Positions 1-6,080 of a DNA stretch of 21,901 bases are shown piece by piece. The stretch's first letter is position 1. Each line of letters starts with the position of its first letter. The stretch lies in contig JACQZL010000218.1 in NCBI GenBank assembly GCA_016213865.1, positions 1 to 21,901 on the forward strand. Reading direction: 5' to 3'. The notes beneath the pieces are model-generated. The model had not been told where the DNA came from and did not search any database. It saw only the letters and a list, made by a program, of their open reading frames with translations. Source of the DNA: Candidatus Rifleibacteriota bacterium (lineage in GTDB: Bacteria > UBP17 > UBA6191 > JACPRK01). The position numbers and the translations under genes were made by a program.

Positions 1-2
1 CC

Positions 3-629
3 GTTCTGGTCGCCGTGCCCGCCGGGACATTCTGGATGGGCACGGATGCTGAGAGATGCCACGCGGCACCGACCCACCGGGTCAGGCTCAGCCCTTACCG
101 GATCGGCAAGGTCCCGGTGACCTGGACCCAGTACCTAAGGTTCTGTGGTCAAGCGGGACACGAGCCTCCACCCAGGCCCGCTCACGGAGTCGCGGGGGAC
201 CATCCGGTTGTCAACGTCTCCTGGGAAGATGCAGTAGCCTATTGCCGCTGGGCTGGGCTGCGACTGCCGAGCGAGGCCGAATGGGAGTTCGCCGCGCGTG
301 GCCCGAGTGGGGACTCCTGCGCGGCCCTCTCCGGGTCGAGCGCCGGTCTGCCGGGCACTCGATCGGTTGGCAGTCGTCACTCTTCCGCGTCGCCTTTCGG
401 CTGTCGGTGCATGACCGGCAACGTCCTCGAGTGGTGCCAGGACTGGTATGACGAAGGCTACGGACGGGTCCCCGACAACTGCAATCCCAGAGGCCCCGCT
501 TCCGGCACCGCCCGCGTTCTTCGCGGAAGGCCGTGGCCGGCCGAGTTCGAGGGATCTCTGGTGGTCCAGCGCTACCACGCCTCTCCGACCTACCACGGTT
601 CCGCGGTTGGATTCCGCGTTGCCAAGTGA
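3..629 (+). CDS. FGE-sulfatase domain protein, 5' truncated by window edge
   Basis: The frame is open from the left edge (V-L-V-A-V-P-A-G-T-F-W-M-G), so the true start lies outside the window. The family hallmarks are in order: VPAGTFWMG, KVPVTWTQYLRFC, HPVVNVSWEDAVAYCRWAG, LRLPSEAEWEFAARG, MTGNVLEWCQDWYDEGYG, RVLRGRPW and a closing VGFRVAK. This is the SUMF1/EgtB-type C-lectin-like fold. True formylglycine-generating enzymes carry catalytic cysteines between the RV(L/I)RGG element and the GFR end. Here that stretch (RPWPAEFEGSLVVQRYHASPTYHGSAVG) has none, so aldehyde-forming activity is unlikely. In STAND and kinase islands this domain often serves as a fused or stand-alone ligand or effector module. 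The missing N-terminus may hold another domain. It is followed 41 bp later by a HAD phosphatase gene on the same strand. Confidence 0.85.
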   Translation, partial: VLVAVPAGTFWMGTDAERCHAAPTHRVRLSPYRIGKVPVTWTQYLRFCGQAGHEPPPRPAHGVAGDHPVVNVSWEDAVAYCRWAGLRLPSEAEWEFAARGPSGDSCAALSGSSAGLPGTRSVGSRHSSASPFGCRCMTGNVLEWCQDWYDEGYGRVPDNCNPRGPASGTARVLRGRPWPAEFEGSLVVQRYHASPTYHGSAVGFRVAK

Positions 630-670
630 CGCGATCTGGCAAGCGACGGATCCCGAGAGCACCTTTCGCA

Positions 671-1240
671 ATGCTAATCATCTTCGATCTCGAAGGAACG
701 CTGGTCTTCAGCACGCCCTTTCCTCTGGAGCGGCCAGCCGACTTTCAAACGACACCTTTCCTCGGCTTCTGTACCTGTCACACCTACAAGCGACCCGGCG
801 TCTCCTCCTGCTTGGCCACGCTGGCTGCCGAGCCCGACCTCGTCCTGGCGGTCTGGTCGGCCGCCGACCCGTGGACCGTGGATGCAATCGTGGCCGAGGT
901 CTTCGGGGACCTGCCACTCGCGTTTGCCTGGAGCCAGAGCAACTGCACGCGGGGAAGGCTGCGTGATGGCGGCCCCGAGCAGTTCGCGAGCAGCGGCTGG
1001 CTCAAGAAGATGAAGCGGGTCAAGCGAGCCGGCTTCGGCCTGGAGCACACGGTCATCGTGGACGACAACCCGGCTTGCGTCCCGGACTACGGGAACCTGG
1101 TGCCCGTCCGCTCCTGGCAGGGCGAGCCGGAAGATGACGAACTGCTCCGACTCGTCCCCTATCTGCTTTCTCTGCGAGGACAGAACGTCCGGACGCTCGA
1201 CAAGCGAAGCTGGCGAGGATGGCGGCCGCCCCCCGAGTGA
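671..1240 (+). CDS. FCP1/NIF-family HAD phosphatase-like protein (copy 1)
   Basis: This 189-residue protein has the FCP1/SCP (NLI-interacting factor-like) HAD fold: motif I FDLEGT at residues 5-10, HTYKRPG near 37-43, motif II VWSAAD near 61-66 and motif III VIVDDNP near 128-134. FCP1-type enzymes remove phosphate from phospho-Ser/Thr using the first Asp of DxDx(T/V). Here the second Asp of that motif is Glu (D6-L-E8-G-T10), which could weaken or alter catalysis. ATG 671 is chosen because it starts directly at the first beta strand of the fold. Upstream codons in frame look non-coding and no strong Shine-Dalgarno is visible, so translation may be coupled to the FGE-domain gene 41 bp upstream. 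The protein is clearly homologous to the convergent gene at 1242-1838 (shared LPLAFAWS, NCTR/RCTR, YGN and RNVR/QNVR blocks). Confidence 0.85.
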   Translation: MLIIFDLEGTLVFSTPFPLERPADFQTTPFLGFCTCHTYKRPGVSSCLATLAAEPDLVLAVWSAADPWTVDAIVAEVFGDLPLAFAWSQSNCTRGRLRDGGPEQFASSGWLKKMKRVKRAGFGLEHTVIVDDNPACVPDYGNLVPVRSWQGEPEDDELLRLVPYLLSLRGQNVRTLDKRSWRGWRPPPE

Positions 1241-1241
1241 T

Positions 1242-1838
1242 TCAAGAAGTGGACTGCAACGTGTGCGGGGCCTGGCTGGCTTCAGCCGATGAAGACTGCC
1301 AGCTCCTCTTGCGCCACTCGCGCTTCTCGAGCCTCCTCACGTTCCGGCCGCGAAGCCAGAGCAGAAAGGGAAGCAGAAGCGTGAGCTCCGTGTCTCCGGG
1401 CTCTCCCGTCCACGGTGTCACCGCGATCACGTTTCCATACTCCGGAATCGAGCGCGGCGAATCGTCCACCATGACCGCGTAGTCCAGGTCGAAACCTCGG
1501 CGTCGCACCTTCTGCAGCTTCTTGCTCCAGACCATGCTGTGCCAGGACTGGGCCCCGTGTGAGGCCTCTTGCAGTCGAGTGCACCGGCGGCGGCTCCAGG
1601 CGAAGGCGAGAGGAAGGCCCCCGAACAGCCGGCGGACAACCTCCTGGACGTAGTCCTCGGTGGAACTCGACCACACCGCCAGCTCCACGTCGTCCGCGTC
1701 CGCCAGGGTCCTAAGGAAGGCGTCGATGCCCGGCCGCTTGTACGTGTGATACTCCCCGAGCCGGAAATCAGGGATCCGGTCGAGCGGCGCCTCGGAGCTG
1801 TGAATCAAGGTCTCGTCGAGATCCAGGATGACCAGCAT
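1242..1838 (-). CDS. FCP1/NIF-family HAD phosphatase (copy 2)
   Basis: This 198-residue HAD-superfamily protein has an intact FCP1-type motif I (ILDLDETLIHSS, D6 and D8), HTYKRPG near 31-37, VWSSSTEDY near 56-63 and MVDDSP with D125 and D126. All acidic catalytic positions expected for an FCP1/SCP-like phosphatase are present, so it is a plausible active Ser/Thr phosphatase. ATG 1838 is supported by a GGAGGT Shine-Dalgarno about 8 nt upstream and by the immediate start of the fold. The frame is open further upstream but that part looks non-coding. The stop codon lies 1 bp from the stop of its paralogue at 671-1240. A TATACT -10-like hexamer lies about 20 nt before the start. The C-terminal 20 residues (EWRKRSWQSSSAEASQAPH and on) are a basic, Ser-rich tail not present in the paralogue. 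Confidence 0.88.
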   Translation of the reverse strand: MLVILDLDETLIHSSEAPLDRIPDFRLGEYHTYKRPGIDAFLRTLADADDVELAVWSSSTEDYVQEVVRRLFGGLPLAFAWSRRRCTRLQEASHGAQSWHSMVWSKKLQKVRRRGFDLDYAVMVDDSPRSIPEYGNVIAVTPWTGEPGDTELTLLLPFLLWLRGRNVRRLEKREWRKRSWQSSSAEASQAPHTLQSTS

Positions 1839-1857
1839 CGGGCCACCTCCGGGTGGC

Positions 1858-1863
1858 AGTATA
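1858..1863 (-). promoter_or_regulatory. Putative -10 box for HAD phosphatase copy 2
   Basis: On the minus strand this reads TATACT (5 of 6 to TATAAT), ending about 20 nt before the ATG at 1838 and just upstream of its GGAGGT Shine-Dalgarno. No convincing -35 box is visible at 16-18 bp spacing. Confidence 0.35.
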
Positions 1864-2053
1864 GAGCAGGCTCGCGCTGCGAAGTGGCCTTCGATGTACG
1901 CTGCTTCGCCGCCCGCCGGAATCAGACCGGTGGCGCTCTCGAGGAGGAGGAGACCAACCCAGGTGCCTGGGCTGGGAGTTGTGGTGCAGTGCTCCTGGTC
2001 CCGATCTCCCCGATTGGCTGCCTCTCGATTCACTTGCTTGGGTCGTGCCTTGC

Positions 2054-2211
2054 CTCAGGGCCACGGACAAAGTCGTCATTCCCGCGAAGCACGTCCCCGC
2101 GAAAGCGGGGAGCGGGAATCCAGGGTTCGCATCGATCCTGGACCCCCGCTTCCGCGGGGGTGACGAAATCGGGCTGCCGAAGTCCTTTTTGATGACTTTG
2201 CCGGGACCCTG
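2054..2211 (+). repeat. Dispersed palindromic repeat, copy 1
   Basis: This block matches 18380-18514 over nearly its whole length. Shared segments include CTCAGGGC, GTCGTCATTCCCGCGAA, GCATCGATCCTGGACCCCCG, GCGGGGGTGACGAAA, GCCGAAGTCCTT and GACTTTGCCGGGACCCTG. It is strongly self-complementary: CCCGC(T)..GCGGG arms and GGAATCCAGG pairing toward ATCCTGGA. Copy 1 carries about 20 extra bases (CACGTCCCCGCGAAAGCGGG region, from 2089) that form an additional nested hairpin. Frames through it give the SRHSRESGNPG / LDPRxRGGDE type peptides familiar from a widespread class of bacterial intergenic repeats. It sits in the gap between divergent genes. Confidence 0.85.
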
Positions 2212-2231
2212 TGCCTTGCCTCCGGACATCC

Positions 2232-2259
2232 CTGACTATCTGCACCGATGTGTTAGAAT
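2232..2259 (+). promoter_or_regulatory. Putative promoter of the DUF4143 ATPase gene
   Basis: A CTGACT -35-like box (2232-2237), a 16-bp spacer and a TAGAAT -10 box (2254-2259) preceded by an extended TGT. It lies in a local A/T-rich patch about 50 bp before the GTG start at 2309, downstream of the dispersed repeat. Confidence 0.4.
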
Positions 2260-2308
2260 GTGACTTGAGTTTCTAAATCAAAGACTCGGTACAGCCGGAG
2301 GTTTCTTC

Positions 2309-3625
2309 GTGTATCGCCTTGCCCAGGAGCAGATCGTGAAGTGGATCGCGGCCCGGCGGCGTAAGCCGCTGATCGTTCGCGGGGCCAGGCAAGTCGGCAA
2401 GACCTGGCTGGTCGAACACGTGGCCGCGGCCAGGTTCGAAACCCTGGTCAAAGTCGACCTGGAGAAGCGCCGCGACCTGCATGTCCACTTCGGCGACAAC
2501 CTCGACCCGAGGGTCATCCTCCGGCATCTCGAGCTGGACAGCGGAAGTCGGATCGTGCCCGGGAAAGCGCTGCTCTTCCTGGACGAAATTCAGGCCTGTC
2601 CGCGCGCCTTCATGGCCTTGCGCTACTTCTACGAACAGATGCCCGAGTTGCACGTGATCGCAGCCGGGTCTCTGCTGGAGTTCGCCCTGGGAGAGATATC
2701 CACTCCCGTGGGCCGCGTCCAGGTTCTGCACTTGTATCCGATGACCTTCCGCGAGTACTTGCTGGGGCTCGGCAACGAGGTGGCGGCGCAGGCCGCTGCC
2801 CGGCATCCGTCCGAGGTCGACGAAGGCATCCAGCGCCAGTTGCTGAAGGAGTTGAAGACCTATTTCTTCGTGGGCGGCATGCCGGAGAGTGTGCAGGTGT
2901 ACCGCGATACGGGGTCCCTGGTCGAATCGTTCAGGGCCCAGAGCGAGCTCATCGCCTCCTATCGCGAGGACTTCGCCAAGTACACGCCGCGCGTCGACCG
3001 CGCTTGCCTCGATGCGGTGCTGCTGAACGTGGCCCGCCGGGTCGGCGAGCAGCTCAAGTACACGCGCCTGGACGACGGGCACAGCGGACCGACCAACCGC
3101 CGGGCCTTCGAGCTGCTCTGCAAGGCGAAGGTCGTGCACAAGATCGCCGCCTGCGATCCTTCCGGCCTGCCGCTCGGGGCCAGCGCCAATGAGAAGCGCT
3201 TCAAGGCCGTGCTGCTCGACATCGGGCTGCTTCAGAATCTCTGCCAGGTACCGGTCGAGCTGGCTCTGCGAGAGAAGGATCTCCTGGCCATGTACCGCGG
3301 CAAGCTGGCCGAGCAGTTCGTTGCCCAGGAGTTGCTGGCCAGCCACACCGCGGAACTGTTCTACTGGGCCCGGGAAGCGCGCGGAAGCAGCGCCGAGGTG
3401 GACTACCTGGCCATCCGAAGTGGGCGGATCGCGCCCGTCGAGGTCAAGTCCGGCGCAGGCGGCAGTCTGCGCAGCCTGCACCTGATGCTCGACACCTACC
3501 CCAACTGCCCGGAAGGCCTGGTCCTCTACTCGGGGACTTATGCCCGTCTGCCGGAGCGGCGGCTGACCTTCCTGCCGCTCTACCATGCCGGCTTCCTCGG
3601 CGATCCCCGTCCCGACGTGGTCTGA
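2309..3625 (+). CDS. AAA_14 / DUF4143 family ATPase
   Basis: This 438-residue protein is full length for the AAA_14-DUF4143 family. The GTG start at 2309 has a GGAGG Shine-Dalgarno about 7 nt upstream. Walker A is GARQVGKT (residues 25-32) and Walker B is ALLFLDEIQ (D92, E93), followed by the family's typical AAGSLLEFAL and LYPMTFREYL blocks. The C-terminal DUF4143 part has a PD-(D/E)xK-like core: EVDYLAIRSG (D365) then APVEVKSG (E378, K380). Family members are predicted ATPases of unknown role, often in accessory DNA and linked by some authors to nucleic-acid processing or defence; that is inference here. The gene stands alone, with its own promoter-like region and a hairpin just after the stop. 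It is one of the few clearly intact genes in the left half. Confidence 0.93.
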   Translation: MYRLAQEQIVKWIAARRRKPLIVRGARQVGKTWLVEHVAAARFETLVKVDLEKRRDLHVHFGDNLDPRVILRHLELDSGSRIVPGKALLFLDEIQACPRAFMALRYFYEQMPELHVIAAGSLLEFALGEISTPVGRVQVLHLYPMTFREYLLGLGNEVAAQAAARHPSEVDEGIQRQLLKELKTYFFVGGMPESVQVYRDTGSLVESFRAQSELIASYREDFAKYTPRVDRACLDAVLLNVARRVGEQLKYTRLDDGHSGPTNRRAFELLCKAKVVHKIAACDPSGLPLGASANEKRFKAVLLDIGLLQNLCQVPVELALREKDLLAMYRGKLAEQFVAQELLASHTAELFYWAREARGSSAEVDYLAIRSGRIAPVEVKSGAGGSLRSLHLMLDTYPNCPEGLVLYSGTYARLPERRLTFLPLYHAGFLGDPRPDVV

Positions 3626-3642
3626 GCTACCGGTCCCGAGAG

Positions 3643-3665
3643 TCGTCGCGTGACGCGACGAGTTT
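3643..3665 (+). terminator. Putative terminator after DUF4143 gene
   Basis: A perfect 8-bp stem (TCGTCGCG / CGCGACGA) with a TGA loop starts 18 nt after the stop of the ATPase gene and is followed by GTTT. The T-tract is weak, so it may be a poor intrinsic terminator or simply a stabilising hairpin. Confidence 0.4.
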
Positions 3666-3811
3666 CAGTCAGAAGGCCACGGCAGGCTAAGAAACTCCGC
3701 CCATCCGGACGCAACGGCTCGTGTTGAATGACCCGAGGACGACCGCCAGATCGGGTTCAGGAACACGGCACGTGATCTCGAGTTCGGGGATCAGGCAAGC
3801 GTCTCGGGAAC

Positions 3812-4012
3812 TCAGGCCGCCTTCTTGCAAGTCAGGAGGCGGCGGATCTGGGGCAATAGACGCACCGGGATCCGCACGACGGTTTCCGTGATAGTCGAGT
3901 AGGCTAGCTCGTCCTCGTTGGCCGCATCCTCGTCGGACTGTGCCTCGTAGTGCTCCAGCACTCTTCGGACTCGGTTCTCGTCCCAGCCAGGCGGCAGCTT
4001 CGTTTTCCTCAT
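3812..4012 (-). CDS. Antitoxin-like protein of a DUF4258/BrnT-type pair
   Basis: This 66-residue protein begins MRKTKLPPGWDENRVRRVLEHYEAQSDEDAANEDELAY and ends in VVRIPVRLLPQIRRLLTCKKAA. The PPGWDExRVRRVLxHYExQ(S/T) opening is typical of small antitoxin-like partners of DUF4258/BrnT-type toxins. ATG 4012 has a strong GAGGAG Shine-Dalgarno 7 nt upstream and overlaps the toxin stop by 4 nt (ATGA), so translation should be coupled. The acidic middle (QSDEDAANEDE) would suit binding the very basic toxin C-terminus. The C-terminal part looks like an amphipathic helix. No DNA-binding motif is obvious, so autoregulation is uncertain. Confidence 0.78.
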   Translation of the reverse strand: MRKTKLPPGWDENRVRRVLEHYEAQSDEDAANEDELAYSTITETVVRIPVRLLPQIRRLLTCKKAA

Positions 4013-4290
4013 CGATATCTCCTCATGCGGCGCCTGAGGGCCTTGAGTGCCTTGGACCCCAGCGGGTAAGCCGTGATCACGAAAGCAGGTGCTCTGGCTG
4101 CGCCCGGCACGTAGATGACGCGGACCCGACGACCCGAACGAGTCGTTCCCAGAGCCACCCGAGACCCTTCTGCTCCGGGCCTGTCCTCCAGGGGGCGCTC
4201 CAGAACGTCGAGCACATCGTTCTCTGACAGACCATGTTTCTCCAGATGTGGACGGTCGGTGCCAGGTTCCAAATAGAATCGGACCTTCAC
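4009..4290 (-). CDS. DUF4258/BrnT-like putative toxin
   Basis: This 93-residue protein has the features of DUF4258/BrnT-type RelE-fold proteins: KVRFYLEPGTDRPHLEKHGLSENDVLDVLERP, then SRVALGTTRSGRRVRVIYVP, then FVITAYPLGSKALKALRRRMRRYR. BrnT toxins are ribonucleases blocked by a BrnA antitoxin. The basic C-terminal tail and the ITAY strand are usual. GTG 4290 is the most likely start. It lacks a Shine-Dalgarno, but a TATACT box ends 6 nt before it, so the mRNA may be leaderless. The gene overlaps the antitoxin start by 4 nt, toxin first, as in brnTA and higBA pairs. The family assignment is firm at the level of fold type. Toxicity itself is inferred. Confidence 0.78.
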   Translation of the reverse strand: MKVRFYLEPGTDRPHLEKHGLSENDVLDVLERPLEDRPGAEGSRVALGTTRSGRRVRVIYVPGAARAPAFVITAYPLGSKALKALRRRMRRYR

Positions 4291-4296
4291 CTTGAC

Positions 4297-4302
4297 AGTA
4301 TA
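4297..4302 (-). promoter_or_regulatory. Putative -10 box of toxin-antitoxin operon
   Basis: TATACT on the minus strand, 6 nt before the GTG start codon of the putative toxin. At this spacing transcription would start at or next to the GTG, giving a leaderless message. No clear -35 box is seen. Confidence 0.35.
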
Positions 4303-4342
4303 CGCCGTGGAAGGCAGTCTGGGGCCAGGCCGGGTGTCTCGC

Positions 4343-4480
4343 TCGCCCCCGGAGATCGCCATCCAGGACGGCCCGTGCCGCGATCTCGTAGACCGTGGCC
4401 GATTCGATGAACCCGAGGATCTCGACGGCGTTGGCTCGCACGCGCGCGTCCGGGTGACGCGCGAGCGCGCCCACCGCATC
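4343..4480 (-). pseudogene. HEAT-repeat gene remnant
   Basis: The minus strand encodes a lone HEAT-like helix pair: DAVGALARHPDARVRANAVEILGFIESATVYEIAARAVLDGDLRGR. The pattern (xxxLARHPDxRVRxNAVxxLG) is a textbook HEAT/PBS-lyase repeat, but it has no start codon context, no Shine-Dalgarno and no continuing repeats. The frame simply runs on into the toxin region. The 356-bp gap 4291-4646 otherwise holds nothing I recognise. I read it as the leftover of a larger HEAT protein, perhaps related to the HEAT-like opening of the gene at 6081-7849. It could also be chance. Confidence 0.45.
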
Positions 4481-4646
4481 TCCCTGACTCCCTCCGGCTC
4501 CCGCCGAACCTCCGGTGGCGGAACCAGGCACAGAGTTCGAAACGTGTCTCGAACGGAGCACCACGATTCCTGACCAGCCGCCAGACGCATGCTCGTCGGC
4601 TGGTTGTCGTCCTTGAGGCTGCAGCAGTACTTGTCCTGGACTGCTG

Positions 4647-5363
4647 TCAGAAGCCCTCGAGCCCTCGCAGGAAAACCCACGACACGACGAAAGCCAAGGG
4701 CAACAGGAGCAATCCGACCCGGAGCAAACCATGCTCGGCTCCGGACTCTGCCGTCGCTGGCGAGCGTCGGATGACTCGGGTCCCAGACAGACTGTCTGTT
4801 AGGGTGCTGCTCCCCAGCAGCACCAGCAGAAGGTCGAAGGGCGCAAGCAGACAGCGCGCAGCGGCTCGAATAGCGGACTGGCGTCTCGAGCAAGGTCTCC
4901 CCGTGGGATGATCAATCACATACAGACCATACAAGGACTTTCCCGCGCTCTGGCCCTCTGCTGCCGAATCCTGGAAGAGCGTGCGCCACAACCCGTAGCA
5001 GGCCAGCGCCAGGAAGAGGAGGATGACGGGTGCACTGACCGGCGGCGACTGGCCTGCTCGGTACTCCTGGCATCCGAAGTGCCGCACGAGCAGGACGGGC
5101 AACCAGAAGAACATGAGCTCGAGGAACCCATCCACATACCGGGCGCTGATCCGGCTGGTGGCGTCGGCAGGGAACCGCGCCTTCGGATCTCGAGGCGATG
5201 CAGGCGGTGGCACCGCTCTGTGAGCGACCAGGGCGCGCGCTCTCGGCCGTTGCGCTGCCGATCGTTCGTCGGCACTTTCCTGCAGCTCGGTGTTGCAGAC
5301 GCGGCAGCGTGGCCGGCTGCCAAGACATTTCTCGCCGCAGCAGGGGCAGATCTTCGCTCTCAC
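4647..5363 (-). CDS. Zinc-ribbon RDD-family membrane protein
   Basis: This 238-residue protein starts at GTG 5363, with a GGAGGT Shine-Dalgarno 6 nt upstream. The frame is open further upstream but that sequence is the hairpin region and looks non-coding. Residues 6-23 form a zinc ribbon (C6-x2-C9 and C20-x2-C23, with extra C8 and C13). A linker of about 45 residues follows, then an RDD domain: SARYVDGFLELMFFWLPVLLV (first membrane segment, with R75 and D78), a second segment near 109-126, GKSLYGLYVID near 141-151, a third segment near 172-187, and DSLSGTRVI near 190-198 (the second Asp position). A fourth hydrophobic segment (213-233) is extra at the C-terminus. RDD proteins are poorly characterised membrane proteins; transport roles have been proposed for some. 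The substrate is unknown here. Confidence 0.85.
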   Translation of the reverse strand: MRAKICPCCGEKCLGSRPRCRVCNTELQESADERSAAQRPRARALVAHRAVPPPASPRDPKARFPADATSRISARYVDGFLELMFFWLPVLLVRHFGCQEYRAGQSPPVSAPVILLFLALACYGLWRTLFQDSAAEGQSAGKSLYGLYVIDHPTGRPCSRRQSAIRAAARCLLAPFDLLLVLLGSSTLTDSLSGTRVIRRSPATAESGAEHGLLRVGLLLLPLAFVVSWVFLRGLEGF

Positions 5364-5468
5364 GGTGAGACCTCCAGGAATCTGTGCGCGTCCTGCTCTC
5401 CGAGCACGGCCGGGCAGCGCGACGAGCAGGAGAACGACTGCAGGGAATCGATCCGGGCATCCGTCGAA

Positions 5469-5505
5469 AGTGGCCCGGCAATCCAATGGCAATTGCCGGG
5501 CCACT
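5469..5505. repeat. Perfect 14-bp inverted repeat (hairpin A)
   Basis: Arms AGTGGCCCGGCAAT (5469-5482) and ATTGCCGGGCCACT (5492-5505) are perfect reverse complements around a 9-nt loop. There is no T-tract, so a simple intrinsic terminator is unlikely. It lies about 105 bp upstream of the RDD gene start and is followed at once by a second hairpin. Confidence 0.75.
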
Positions 5506-5506
5506 C

Positions 5507-5553
5507 ACGACCGATGCACCCTGCCGGACGCATGACCTCCTCGCATCGGTCGT
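5507..5553. repeat. Perfect 11-bp inverted repeat (hairpin B)
   Basis: Arms ACGACCGATGC (5507-5517) and GCATCGGTCGT (5543-5553) are perfect reverse complements around a 25-nt loop. It begins 1 nt after hairpin A. The pair resembles the two-stem organisation of REP-type elements, but I cannot assign a family. Confidence 0.65.
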
Positions 5554-6080
5554 CCTGCCAGCGAGCCGGCATCGAGTTGGACTGGCCGCCCGGCTCACCT
5601 CGGGTGTCGAGCCTTTGGGCAGACTGCTTGACCTTGCCTGGCTCAAAGAGCGCCGCCAGGCCGCTTGAAGATCGTGAGACGACAAGACGGAGTTGTCATC
5701 TGGCCTGACGAAGGCGACCCTGCACAGGCCCGACGCGAAGGCCCGACAACCCATCTTCGTCGTCCGTGTCCTGACCTGCATTCTGCTCACGTAGTCGGCA
5801 ACAGCGAGTCCACGCACTGCAGCTCGATGGGCGGGGGCATTGCGAACCTCCGACCCAGCGAACTGGAGTGCGTGAGAGGTCCTCAGGTTCCTCGGTCGAG
5901 CTGACGCCATCCACTGGTTCCCTCGTTTCTCTGGGTCACCTCCCTGAGGGGCTGAGCTGCGCGCTGTCATGGAAAGAGGCCACACGAGAGGCGGCTGAGG
6001 AGGCTCGCCTGATGCCGTGCTTTCTGCCTCTGCCGCAGGAGGCCGGAAGCCCCGGCCCTTTGGGGTCGCTACCACGCGGC

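Larger units (their letters stand above)
1839..2308. other. Intergenic region between divergent phosphatase and DUF4143 ATPase genes
   Basis: This 470-bp gap separates two divergently transcribed genes. It holds the TATACT box of the left gene, a dispersed palindromic repeat at 2054-2211, and a putative promoter for the right gene at 2232-2259. I see no credible coding sequence in it; the open frames here read through the palindrome. Confidence 0.6.
5364..6080. other. 717-bp gene-poor region with paired hairpins
   Basis: No credible gene is seen here. A very long minus-strand frame crosses it, but past the NACHT domain its residues look like antisense noise. The region holds two adjacent perfect inverted repeats (5469-5553). 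It probably contains eroded DNA left from the 3' end of the NACHT-WD40 gene to the right. Confidence 0.5.

Noticed and set aside
2273..3586. A 437-residue minus-strand open frame
   Set aside because: Antisense shadow of the DUF4143 ATPase, whose Walker motifs and PD-(D/E)xK core are clear on the plus strand.
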